This document shows positions 12,647 through 23,111 of a stretch of 64,000 bases of DNA, one piece after another. The notes below the pieces were generated by a model. The model was given only the letters and a program-made list of their open reading frames with translations. It ran no database searches and was not told the origin of the DNA. Source of the stretch: Campanula takesimana (lineage: Eukaryota > Streptophyta > Magnoliopsida > Asterales > Campanulaceae); assembly GCA_026119855.1 (NCBI GenBank), contig JAOWBW010000044.1, positions 2,108,001 to 2,172,000 on the forward strand, written 5' to 3'. The stretch's first letter is position 1; every line of letters begins with the position of its first letter. Made by a program: the position numbers and the translations under genes.

Positions 12647-13802
12647 TGTGAATACCCCTTTCCGATGAAGCGACGCATGAGAAGTATCTTGTGATTATTT
12701 TTATTATTAAAGGGAATATTCATAACGATATTAAATTTATGAGAGTCGCCACGCCGTTTTAATTAAAGCCAAAACATTGAAAAAAGCATTTTTAGTGGGT
12801 TCGGGGGTCAAATTACAACAAGAGAAGAATATTGAACGTTATCACTCCTATTGCCCGAATTGATCGGTCTTTCTATCATGATGCGGTGTATGTAGTGTGT
12901 TAGTGATTTAGACCGGATCCGAAGATTGCCTACGTTCCTCTCAATGTGAGAAGCTCAGGTCAGCGTAGTTCGAGAAGAATTTAGAATAGGCAGAAGAATC
13001 GGGATCATGCATAATGATGGGGAATTAGGAATTACCTAAAGATTAGGGTTTAGAAGTAGTTCTTAGATCATCCTCGGGTTGATGAACCCTAGATCATCAT
13101 CGGCTATGAAATAACATGTAATTATGAAGATCGCAACCCTAAATATAGCATAAATAAGGTTTTAATCTATGAACACGAAGAACATGCGAAGAACATATTA
13201 TGAACATATGAATGAACATGCAAAGCATATGAAGAAACTATGAATAAACATGTAAGAACATGAATATAAAAGATCTACATTAAAAATGATGCAAGAACAT
13301 GAAGAAAAAGTTAGAAAACTTACCTATGTTGGTAAGAAATAAACATTGATCTCCTTGAGTGTTTGAATGCTTAATTAGGGAGAAAATTGTGTTTAAGAAC
13401 TCTAAAATTCGGACTTAAAGCTCTCAAAATCGGGATCTTTAACCAATGGGCTGAGATTGGTTTATATAGTAAACTGAGGGGAAGATCTGACGGCAGGATC
13501 ATCCGGAGCAAGGTTGGCCGCTTGGCCATGATTGAAGACGGTGACAAGAGTGGCCGCGTGGCCAAGGTCGGAGGCACAGCAAGGTTGGCCGCGTGGCCAA
13601 GGTTGCGGGCTGACGTGATTCCTAAGCTAGGGTTTCTGCATAGTTTAAGGAAACCATATTTTGACCATATTTAGGGTGTTCTAGAATAATGAGACATATT
13701 TTGGGAATCCGGGACAAGTTTTTGCAAGGTTTCTAATTCCTATAAAGTCCTTGTATATTTGGGAAAGCCCTAATAAACTCATTTTCAGATCGGGTACTAA
13801 CA
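12647..13802 (-). repeat. Gypsy 3' LTR (left side)
   Basis: It matches 26,200-27,349 end to end, with about 98 percent identity by eye and one extra 7-bp stretch near 13,020. The purine-rich GCTGAGGGGCTAC on the minus strand directly abuts it (13,803-13,815) and is a plausible polypurine tract. It carries three copies of the TGGCC-N4-GGCCA motif (13,515, 13,551 and 13,586) and a minus-strand TATA box at 13,459-13,470. Confidence 0.93.
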
Positions 13803-15213
13803 GTAGCCCCTCAGCGACGCTTCTTGCAAGGCAATAGAGGGTCGACGATAAAAGAAGGATCCGTTCTGGAACATGAGTTTCAAAACAGATGAAAGGATCG
13901 ATGGAACGGCTGAACATTGGAGGCGACCTACGTATCCACAGGGGAATCAAGCCAAACGTAGTTCAGATCTGATGGGAAATTGGGAATGATTGTCCACTGG
14001 GGAGGAGCAACATCTTCTGCTGGGGAGAAGTCTGATCTGTGGGAAAATGCATCTGCCTGGAAAAATGAAACTTCAGGGGATGAGAAATGACCATGTCGGT
14101 CGGGTGGCTGAACCTTTTTCAGGTTTCCTACGTATCCTTGGAGGAATCAAGCCGGTCGTAGTTCAGAGGGGATAGGAAATGACCAAGGTGGTTGGGTGGA
14201 TGAACCTTTTCAGGCTTCCTACGTATCCTCGGAGGAATCAAGCCAAACGTAGTTCGAAGTTATTGGGGAAAGACGAGACATCGAACTTCATGCTGCGGAT
14301 AACAAACCTACGGATACTATCTTGTATGAAGAACGAACATTCGTAAGCAATGACGTTATTTGGGAAAAATAAAGAATACGTCGTCTAAATAATCCCAAGA
14401 TGGAATGGTAAACGCAATCAGGATCGCCCGGGTTCCTGCCGATCGCGCTAAAGTAATAGATGCTGGATCATTCGCAATTAGAAACGCCAGGGTTTCTGCC
14501 AATCACGATCGATCTAAGGTGCGTATGACATAGAGGCGCCGAAGTCTCTGTAATCATATGAATCCTAAGCAAAAGTTTGGAAATTTTAAACGCAATCAGA
14601 AACGCCCGGGTTTCTGCCGATCGCATTAAAATAATAGATGCTGGATCTCTCGTAATTAGAAACGCCCGGGTCTCTGCCAATCATGATTGATCTAGGATGC
14701 GTATGACATAGAGGCGCCGAAGTCTCTACAATCATACGAATCCTAAGCAAATATTTGGTGAAGAATGGAAATTTTAAGGGGCTTTCGGTTCCCAAAGATA
14801 ACGAATATCAGTCAAAATAGTGCTAAGGGCACCTAAAATGAATCAAAGGGAAAAGATTAGGGGCAAAAATGGGATTTTATCTGAAGGGACAAGGTTGGCC
14901 GCGTGGCCAAGGTCACTGAATTGCAATAGTGGCCGCGTGGCCAAGGACGCTGAGTGGTTAGATCTCCTTCACGCGGATCGCTGATCTGACGGCTGGGATT
15001 GCGAGAGCAGAAGTGGCCGCGTGGCCAAGATCGCGTGCGGGCTGACTCCTTGGTCGCATCACCAGAAACCCTCCCTCTTCTCCTTCGTCCTTCTTCTTCC
15101 TTCTTCTCCCTCCTCTATTGTTGCCGAGTTAGAGAGAGAAAATTGGGTTTTAGAGAGAAAAAGCTTGGATTTGATATTTTTTTGAGGATTTCGTTTCGAA
15201 TACTTCGGATAAA
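13803..15213. repeat. Tandem-repeat region next to gypsy 3' LTR
   Basis: Two tandem families fill this stretch. Around 13,924, 14,128 and 14,217, a unit with CCTACGTATCC...GGAATCAAGCC...CGTAGTTC recurs three times. At 14,410-14,587 and 14,588-14,763 a unit of about 178 bp, containing GACATAGAGGCGCCGAAGTC, is present twice. The 14,890-15,030 part holds three TGGCCGCGTGGCCA motifs and then a pyrimidine-rich leader for the antisense gene. Tat/Ogre elements are known to carry tandem repeats in the 3' untranslated region. Confidence 0.8.
14896..15027 (+). promoter_or_regulatory. Motif triplet upstream of antisense gene A
   Basis: There are three copies of TGGCCGCGTGGCCA at 14,896, 14,930 and 15,014. 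Each is an inverted repeat with a 4-base spacer. The last copy is 187 bp before the ATG at 15,214. No clear TATA box follows; a CT-rich leader does. Confidence 0.6.
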
Positions 15214-17410
15214 ATGGCGGACTGGATCAATGAGGCCTTGTTTGGGGGTTTTCCGGGCCAAGGTGGATATGTGCCTCCATAACAAGAACAAGAACAGTGG
15301 CATGGAGATCCTCAAGGTGAGGGAAATTTAGGGGCTGACCCAGGAGCGGGTTTTGAAGTGGCGCCTTTGATACCACGGGGCGGTTTGAGATCACGAGTGG
15401 CGACTCGGAACTTTCGTGACGGCCTTCTTCGGTCAACATTTGATCAAGACTACGATTTCTACATCGACTCGGAGCGTCACTGGTCGATGGGCCTTCCGGA
15501 GACACGAGAGGTAAATTTCAAATTTTCGCTCCTTTCATTTTCACATTTTTCGCACTTTTGTACAAAACATATATTGCTAGAATCGTAATTTGCTAGAAAT
15601 GTAGATTGCTAAGAGTGTAACATACCTGTGCTGTGTTTACCTGCAGAGGATCAAGGCTCGTGGGTCCACAGTGACTGTGGGCAAACTGTGGGCGTCTCTG
15701 CCGGAGGGACCGGGCGGTTTGCATGCTCGGATCGAGGCTATGGGGTTTGGCCCATTCTTTGACAGTGTCCGCATAGTTGGGGGCACCCTGAAGGTGGCGG
15801 CGGTGATAGAGGTGTGCAGGGAGTTCTGGTGGGACATCACCCATACTTTTCACTTCAGTTGGGGAGAGATTACCATCACGCCGATGGATTTTACGGCTAT
15901 CACGGGGTTGAGGTTCAGTGCTACCCCTTTGCCTTTTGATGACAGCTTGGAGGAGCGGTGGGACTATAGACAGGCTCTGCTGGGAGTTGACACTGATCTG
16001 GGAGGAGGTGTCAAGGGTTATGGAGTGGAGGCCGGGAACGTGAACCGTTTGGTGGAGATGGCTATTGAGGCCTTTGGTAGGGGGGAGTATGATTTGGATT
16101 GCTTGGTCCGGCTGTTCTTATGGTACAGCTTTTCAGATATCTTGTTTCCCAGTGGTGCTACTGTCTGCAGGTACTCACTGCTAGGGGATTTTGTGGACTT
16201 GGACCAAGTCGGTGGGATTTCTTGGGGCGGAGCTGGTTTGGCTGAGATTTACCGGGCATTGGACCATTGCTCGAGGGCTAGCTCATCGGCCTTTGACGGG
16301 TTTCAGTTCGCCTTTGAGGTATGCTCTTGACTACCCTTCTTTTCACTTGTTGAGATTTCTGCTCTATCTTTTGGTCTGAAATGTTTCTCTCATTATATGC
16401 ACAGGCGTGGGTGTACGAGATCTTCAGTGTCGCCCCTTTTCAGATGGTGATGAGTGCCAACAAGGTTGTTCCCATCATGTCGTACTGGTGCAAGAGCAAC
16501 AGGGCGCCTCCCCGCAGGAACCAGGACAGGAAGACGGTGGATGCTGCCGATCTGAGGAGGGTTTTTGCTATGTCTGAGCCTGTCGGGGTCAGGTTTTACC
16601 CATGGAGTCCGGATAATGAGGCTTCGGTGGGTCCCTATGTAGTGGAGTTGACCTCTTCTAGGGTTCTGCTTGTGGGTCTCACCGGGGAGGCCATGTATCT
16701 CGGAGAGAGGGTGGTTCGTCAGCATAGGGCCGGCGCGTTACCGTGGGCTCCTTATGATCCTCCTCGGGATATGCTCCGTCCCGCGAGGTTGGCAACTTTC
16801 TTGGCTCCCACTCCGGCAGATCATTACAGGGGGAGTGACGATTACGCCGGCTATGTGCGGACTCGGTTGATCAGCCCACAGGTACGGGCTAGGATGTTGT
16901 CCGGAGAGGGGTCGAGCTCGGCCCGTTATGTAGGTAGGAGTCGGCCTTTGGTTGACATGCCCCTTCGCTTGAGTAGCGTGAGAGTGATGAGGGGCGGCCG
17001 GGAGGTAGAGCTTAGCTTGGAGCCGACTGATGCAGATCTTGTTGAGGAGACATTCATTCCTCCGCCCGACGCTGGGGTACGGCTTTGTGCTTTATATTAG
17101 TCATGTTCGCACACACTTATTTCTTTCTGTATCACAATCTCTGCCTTTGGGCTTCTTTCAGGTGACTCGGGAGGCATATATCCGTTCAGCTCGGCGGGAG
17201 AACGTGTTGATGCGCTTACTGAGGGAGGCGTACCATTCATGTACTTGTCAGAGGGACGACGTTGCGTCACCCCAGCGTCGTGAGCGGTCTCCTAATGGTG
17301 AGGGCTCTTCTCACACTGGTGGTCGAGCGGTCCGGGGACGGAGTTCGGGTACCGGTAGCTCTCGAGCTTTAACGCGGCGTGGAGACACCACGGAGGAGGA
17401 TTCTGATTAG
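15214..17410 (+). pseudogene. Antisense gene A: plant mobile domain (aminotransferase-like) protein
   Basis: This four-exon gene runs opposite to its host retroelement. Exons 15,214-15,510, 15,647-16,318, 16,405-17,076 and 17,162-17,410 all join in phase 0 with GT-AG borders and give 630 codons. The N-terminal exon starts MADWINEALFGG. Exons 2 and 3 hold the plant mobile domain, including RIEAMGFGPFFDS, a THTFHFSWGEITITPMDF motif and AWVYEIFSVAP. The tail is basic and Ser/Gly-rich. The domain is shared with host MAIN/MAIL proteins and with transposon proteins; its biochemical role is unsettled. The only lesion I see is TAA at codon 23 (15,280-15,282). A later start could bypass it. Confidence 0.8.
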
Positions 17411-17888
17411 GCAGGGCCCCTCTTTCCATCTTTATTTCCTACACTGTTAGCTAGTAGAGACAAATATGTACTGGACAAACATTTAACATGCATGTAAATA
17501 TATTTATGAACTAAAATGAGAATGATTTTGTGACAACCTATCTGTACAAACTAATTATTTTACAATGCTCTTAATTTTTATACAATGCATGAGCCTCGGG
17601 GAGGGACAGGTACGTTGTTTGCATGGATCCGTTGCGGAGTGGGAGTAACGATCTGCGATTTCTGCATGGGGGCAAGAGTGGCCGCGTGGCCAAGGCAAAT
17701 TCGGCCGCCTGGCCAAGAGCAATAGTGGCCGCGTGGCCGAGTCTGCCGCCGACTCTGGTTTTCCTTTTCCTGGCAAGAATTGGAGTTTGTGTACTATTTA
17801 AGGGGAGTTTGTGTTGCCTTAGAATTCGTACCAGCCACTTCTTTTGGGAAATTTAGAGTTCCAATCACCAATTTGCTTGCTCTTTGCC
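17411..17888 (+). promoter_or_regulatory. Spacer and promoter of antisense gene B
   Basis: Three copies of the hairpin motif lie at 17,679, 17,702 (CGGCCGCCTGGCCA) and 17,726. They are followed 56 bp later by TATTTAAG (17,795-17,802) and an ATG at 17,889. This order, motif triplet then TATA-like box then leader, matches that of the LTR. The first 200 bp after gene A hold nothing recognisable. Confidence 0.6.
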
Positions 17889-19322
17889 ATGGATCATGAG
17901 GCTAGGATCACAAGTCTTGAGAAAAAAGTCTTTATAACCTCTTTGGAGAAGTGGGTTGCCAAACTTTCTGGTTCTAGCCGTAGGAAACTTGATGAACGGT
18001 ATGGGATAAAGTGTCTTTGGTCACTTTTGCACATGAACTCCAATACCAACCTTTTGCAAGCCTGTGGGAAGTTTTGGAATGATACCCTCCATGTCTTCAA
18101 CTTTTCATTAAACGAGATGACACCCACTTATGAGGATATCGCGGCACTATGTGGCTACGAAGGGAAGGGTAAAGTTGCCTTGCCTTTTAACTTTGTTTGC
18201 TTGAGGGACAAGTTGATGACCTTTGGCGTGTCCGTGGAGGACTTTGATAGGTATGCTAGGGGCGGCTATGTTGACCTTTCTTGGATGCCACAACACTTTA
18301 TGCACATGGATGTGGCTTCTGACCGTTCTTTGGACCATCTTACACTATGCTTGTTTGCCTCTATTCTCTTCCCCTCTGAGGTTGGGTTTGCCAGTGAAGG
18401 GTGCTTGGGCATGGTAAATTCCGCTCGTCTAGGCTACGACATTGTGCCGGCTATCCTTGGAGAGATGCTCTGTGGGATTCCCCATCTTGCGGCTTATGGT
18501 GGGATGCCCTGTGGTAGTGATAGGCTCTTGACTATGTGGTTGCAAGAGAGGCTTCATGTCAATAAACCGGCGGCTTCTCTGAAGGTGGCTCCATGGATGC
18601 ACCGTATTAGGGGGATGGCGGAGCGGTTTGAGGGCATGACTCTCAAAGGTTGGGAACAGTATTTGGCAGAGATGGTGACTGATGACATTCAATGGGTGGT
18701 GCCCCATTGGCACATTCATTCTGTGAGGGAAAAGCAAGTGGGACTTCACATGATCAAAGTTCCGACCCTTTGTGGGACTACTTTTTACTACCCCTCTAGA
18801 GTGCTTCGTCAGTATGGTTTGGTGCAGACCATCCCGGAGGGTTGGGACGAGGAGAGAGATGATTTTCCCTTTGGAATACTCCATTTGGATGATAGTGCCT
18901 CGGTCCTTCTTTCTCAGATGTAGGGCGAGGCCGGCTTTAGTCGTAGGACCTTCATCACACGCTCTAGCAACACCTTCCTGTCGCGAGAGTATTTGGATTG
19001 GTATATGGGGAGACTTGGGCATCCGGAGCGGACTCTAGAGATCCTAAGGGGCACTATCTTGGGATCCTGTGCTCCGAGTTTTTCGTTGAGAGTGAAAGAG
19101 GCGGAGGCTTATGAGAGGAGGATGAGCAAAAGCGTGGCCAACGGGAATGGAGATGGAGTAGGGGCATCCAAGAAGAGGAAAAGCGAAGAGGTTCCTATCG
19201 GCAAGGCTAAAGGTGTTAGCGAGTTTGAGAGGAGATTTTGTGAGAAACCTAAGAAGAAGAAGGTTCGCCGTGGACAAATCAAGAAGAAAGAGACCGAGGG
19301 CACAAATGGCGCTAAAGAGTGA
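17889..19322 (+). pseudogene. Antisense gene B: DUF7745 / plant mobile domain-like protein
   Basis: A single-exon frame of 477 codons plus stop starts MDHEARITSLEKK, with a short coiled-coil-like N terminus. The body has RKLDERYGIKCLWSLLHMNS, then TPTYEDIAALCGYEG. This is the layout of the DUF7745 family, common in asterid genomes and related to plant mobile domain proteins. The C-terminal 100 residues are lysine-rich with KKRK and KPKKKKVRR, plausible nuclear signals. It is broken by one in-frame TAG (18,921-18,923); the frame then continues with GEAGFSRRTFITRSS. It lies 478 bp after gene A, on the same strand. Family assignment is from memory of the consensus. Confidence 0.75.
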
Positions 19323-19907
19323 TCCCGAGCGTCTCTCCATAGTCGTTGCAGACACATTAGTTTAATTTAGTTTACTTTTGTTTTAGTTTCAATTTCAGAA
19401 TAGGTTATTTATTCAAAAAGTATGTCGAGCTTAGACTAATCAAATAAGTGTTAACATGCAATGACTATGGAAATAAAAGTTTTTGCTTTCAGAAAATACA
19501 ACTTCTATCTTTATTGCTTTGTGACAGGATTTGGATGTTTATTTATTTTTTAGACCGCACCTTTTGAAAGGCTGCCTACGTTCCCCTTTTACAAATAGGA
19601 CTAAGGGGCTCAGGTCACCGTAGTTCACTCCAGTCGGACTAGATTGATTTTTAGAGAAAGGAAAGATAGACGGGGGAATGCTCTAACTTTTGCCTAGACC
19701 GCCCTTGCGGGTTTTCGATCTAGCGAGCTTTGTACGCACCCTTATTTTGCATAGACCGCCCTTTGCGGGTTTTCAGTCTATCGGGCTTCTTTTTGCGTAG
19801 TAAACATTTTTTTTTAGAGAGGGGGTTGCACTAGTCGTAGTAGCGTCTGAGCTTGCTGATGTTGACTGGTTCCTTGAACGGGTTGCCATCCAAATCTGCC
19901 ATTCTGT
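19323..19907. other. Convergent spacer in gypsy element
   Basis: This spacer separates gene B (plus) from the gag-like debris (minus). It holds a twofold direct repeat of TAGACCGCCCTTTGCGGGTT (near 19,696 and 19,755), each with a small CCGCCC...GCGGG hairpin that could act in RNA end formation. CCTACGTTCCCC...CAGGTCACCGTAGTTC (19,576-19,626) resembles the LTR stretch near 12,930-12,970. No gene was seen. Confidence 0.45.
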
Positions 19908-20306
19908 CTAGTCTTGTGGCGCGTCTCGAGCTTTGGTCATTGCGTCGACGCATTGCTTCAAATCCTCTATTTCTCTTGAGATGTCTTGAATCGTTTCTGC
20001 TGTCAGGTGCGAGAGTACCTCTGGGCCGTTCCTCACATAAGGCTCGATTTCGTAGCAACCGAGGAGTTCTAAGTTTTCGCTTTCCCTATAGAACCAAAAT
20101 CCTCTCACGCCGGTGAGCATGTTCTTGTCCATCAAGCCTTGGATTCTCCTTTGTAGAGCGACACAGTCGTTGGTGTCGTGGCCTTCGTCTTGGTGGTAAG
20201 AGCAACTTTTGGTAGGTTCAAATGATTGAAGGGGTGGTAATTCGGAGAGGAGTGAACGTTCTCCTAGAGGCTGCATCTTGCCTATTTGTCTTAGTTGGTC
20301 GAACAA
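19908..20306 (-). pseudogene. Stray gag knuckle fragment
   Basis: This frame encodes KSCSYHQDEGHDTNDC, the CX2H-X4-GH-X4-C knuckle typical of Tat gag C-termini. It is preceded by a proline-rich linker (LSELPPLQ) and followed by RRIQGLMDK. It lies downstream of the RT remnant, where gag should not be. It is in the same frame as the protease ORF, separated from it by a stop at 20,337-20,339. It probably marks a rearrangement or template switch that fused two element copies. Confidence 0.7.
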
Positions 20307-20336
20307 TTTTGTGAAAGGGGTCCCTATTCTTGTGTA

Positions 20337-23111
20337 TCATTGGACTGAGAGGGGGTATTTTTCCAAAGATCTTTGCAGTTTTTCACTGATTTTCTTTTCC
20401 TGGCGCGAGGGCCACGATTCTGTCGTTGGTGTTGGGGTCCGAAGTTCATTCCCATGTGCCGGGTGCAGGATTGGGGTATTCGCGAGGTACTCCTTGAGGC
20501 AGCATAACGCGAACTCACATCTCAAACTCCATTCTTGGTCGTGGGCCCTTTCTATTTCTCTAAGTATCGGTTCCCCCACTGTTGTAAAATGGCTGAGGTA
20601 TTGCAGTAACTTGATGAGTTCTTCCTTTTCGGCTTTGTTCCGAGGAGACTGCATTCTCAACACGGCTCGAACTCGCCGACTGATGGTCCTCCACGAGGTT
20701 GTGGAGGGGGTCGCTTCTTGGTCCTCCTCGGTTGTCTCGACCTGGCCTTTTCCGTTGAAGATATCCTCGGGCTGTGTCTCCTTTGGCTCGGCTTCAATTC
20801 CCAAATTCATACATGTTAACACCTCATCAGCAGCTTGGGCTCGAGACGCGTTTTGATTGATAACATGTTCTGAGATTTCTTTAGTATATTCGTTATTTAA
20901 TTGGTCTGTGTCTGCCTCTTCTAATGAATCATTATTAACTAAGTGTGTATCATTAGTTTGATTATTAGCCAATTTATCAGTTAAAAGAGTGACTATAGAG
21001 GGATACTCGGAAAGGTCGAGGGTTTCATTCATGGAAAAAGGAAAAATAGCGTTTGCAACAAGATCATAGTCTTCGGATGTAATGTCGTCAGACTTAGAGG
21101 AAGACTCAAATTCAAAATGTAAAACACTAGACTCTGGGGACGGGGATTTTGGGTGAGTGACAGGAGATGCTGCAGGAGTAGCGACAGGAGAAGGAGTAAG
21201 CCCCAATGTCCCCACCATAAATTCCGGAGTAGCTATAGGTCCCCCAATGATGCACCAATTCTTGAGCTTGTCCCCCATGGGTACCACCAGTGTCCTCGGA
21301 TCCACTTCCTTCTCTGATTCATCCCCAATAGCGGCTACCATGTCGTCGTCCAGCCCCAGATTACCCAGATACTGAAGCAGATATTGGCCGTCCCACGTCT
21401 CAGTCATTCTTGGCGCTTCTGCAGTTTCTGCTGTCGGCTTGTCAAGGGTTGCGGCTTCAAGTTGATCTGCCAAGTCATCTGCAACCTTGGCGGAGTACTC
21501 ATGCCTGATGGTTCTAACTCTGCCCGTGGCTTTGTCATATTCCATGTAAGTCATCTTCATGTTGGACCGATCGAATTCCACATCCCTGAAAATCTCGAAC
21601 CCTTTCTGCAACTTCCCGGTGTGGTCAATCCATGGCTCTGCGAACTCAAAACACGAAAACTCCTCGCCTTCCCTGACAAAGTAGCTATTTAGGGACAGGC
21701 GGTATGTCCGCATTTCAGGCTTTTTGTAGGGAAGCTTCATCTTTTTAAGCAATTCTATCCTTTGTTGCTCCATCTTGTCTTCAGGAGTAAGGGTGTATCC
21801 TAGACCGAACAACCCTCGATGATCAACCTCTTCAACCAATTCTGTGGGGCCTTGCAAGTTCTTACCTAGCCCCAGCCCCGGTATGAAGCCCATATTACGC
21901 AGTATCTTGACAACAGGTGCCACTTTATCCGTTGTTTTGGTGAGGTCGATGGTGCAGATCTGTGCCTGGGCCACTATTTCAAAACCGTTGAAGAGTCTGC
22001 TCTCTTCCCCATGCTGAATCTGTAAGACAGGAATGCCTTTGGTGTCCGTCCCTTGGGCAGTTACGAGATCACTATAGATGATGGTCACTTCATTACCAGA
22101 TTGAAACTTCACACACTGGTGCAGGGAAGATGGGACAGCGCCCGACTGATGTAACCATGGTCGGCCAAGGAGGAGTGAGAAGGTTACGGGGATGTCTATG
22201 ACGTGGAAATCGGTCGGTAGGATCTTTGTTCCGATGGTAATGGGCAAGGTGGCTTCGTCTATCACGGCGCGGCATGTAGAGTCATAAGCTTTGATGGTTT
22301 GCTTGGATGGGAGTAAATCAACACCATGAACGCCAACCACATCCATCATCCTTGAAGGCATGATATTAATAGCAGAACCATTATCAATGAATACACGGGG
22401 AATCTTCTTGCCATTCACCTCGACAGTGATGTATAAAGGCTCATTATGATCAACTCCGAACACTGGCTTGTCTAGCTCCGAAAAAGTGATGATGTTTCCA
22501 TAGTGGATATTACCGATCATGTGGGTAACGTCCTCCGGGGTAGTAGTGGATGGTACCATGGTGGCGGCGAGGTTCTGCTCGAGCATGAGGCGATGGGCTA
22601 GGGAGGAGGTGAGTAGGGACCATAGTGAAATATGGGCTTGGGTTTGTTTGAGTTGAGTGAGGATAGGGTCTTCTTTGTCTAGGTCGGCTTGCTCGGGTTC
22701 CTTCCCAAAGATTTTCTTTGCTCCCTTCGGATCGGATTGGTACACTTGACCGGATCTTGTAAGGAGACAAACTTCTGCACGTAGCTCCTCCAAAGACAAT
22801 GGCGTGTCACGACAAGGGGGGGAAACTTCGGTCCTTTCGGCCTCCTCAAAGATTTCGGCCCAAGAAAGAGGTTGAGAGGGTCTGGGACTCTCTTCCTCTA
22901 GAGATTCGACTTCACTAACTAGTTCTTCTAAAGACAACAAGTAGCAAGAAGGTTCTTTATTATTAATCATTGAAATACAACCCATCTCATCACAGTCCGC
23001 CACAACAGGCTTGGCCGGATCAGTGATCTCACTAAGTTCTACCATGAGTACATTGCTAGCTACATAATCTCTAGGGTCTTCGACAACTCCCTTGTGGATG
23101 AGCTCTTGCAC
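20337..23111 (-). pseudogene. Gypsy protease, G-patch and RT remnant
   Basis: This open frame of 924 codons continues the gag frame. Residues 1-20 complete a gag knuckle. The aspartic protease has FIDNGSAINIMPS (catalytic D243) and the flap-side LLLGRPWLH near residue 314. A G-patch (NMGFIPGLGLGKNLQG, about 405-440) follows, as in Tat/Ogre elements. After a long acidic stretch (about 600-800), residues 827-890 (20,442-20,633) resemble only the connection between RT and RNase H (LLQYLSHFT, ANTPILHPAHGNEL). The RT palm, including its YxDD box, is missing. The open frame suggests constraint or recent origin, but the enzyme set is incomplete. Confidence 0.85.

Noticed and set aside
18429..19022. 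Minus-strand 197-codon frame
   Set aside because: It is a shadow of antisense gene B, whose protein has family-like composition.
20278..20856. Plus-strand 192-codon frame
   Set aside because: It lies opposite the protease-RT frame, which has clear family motifs; this is a shadow.
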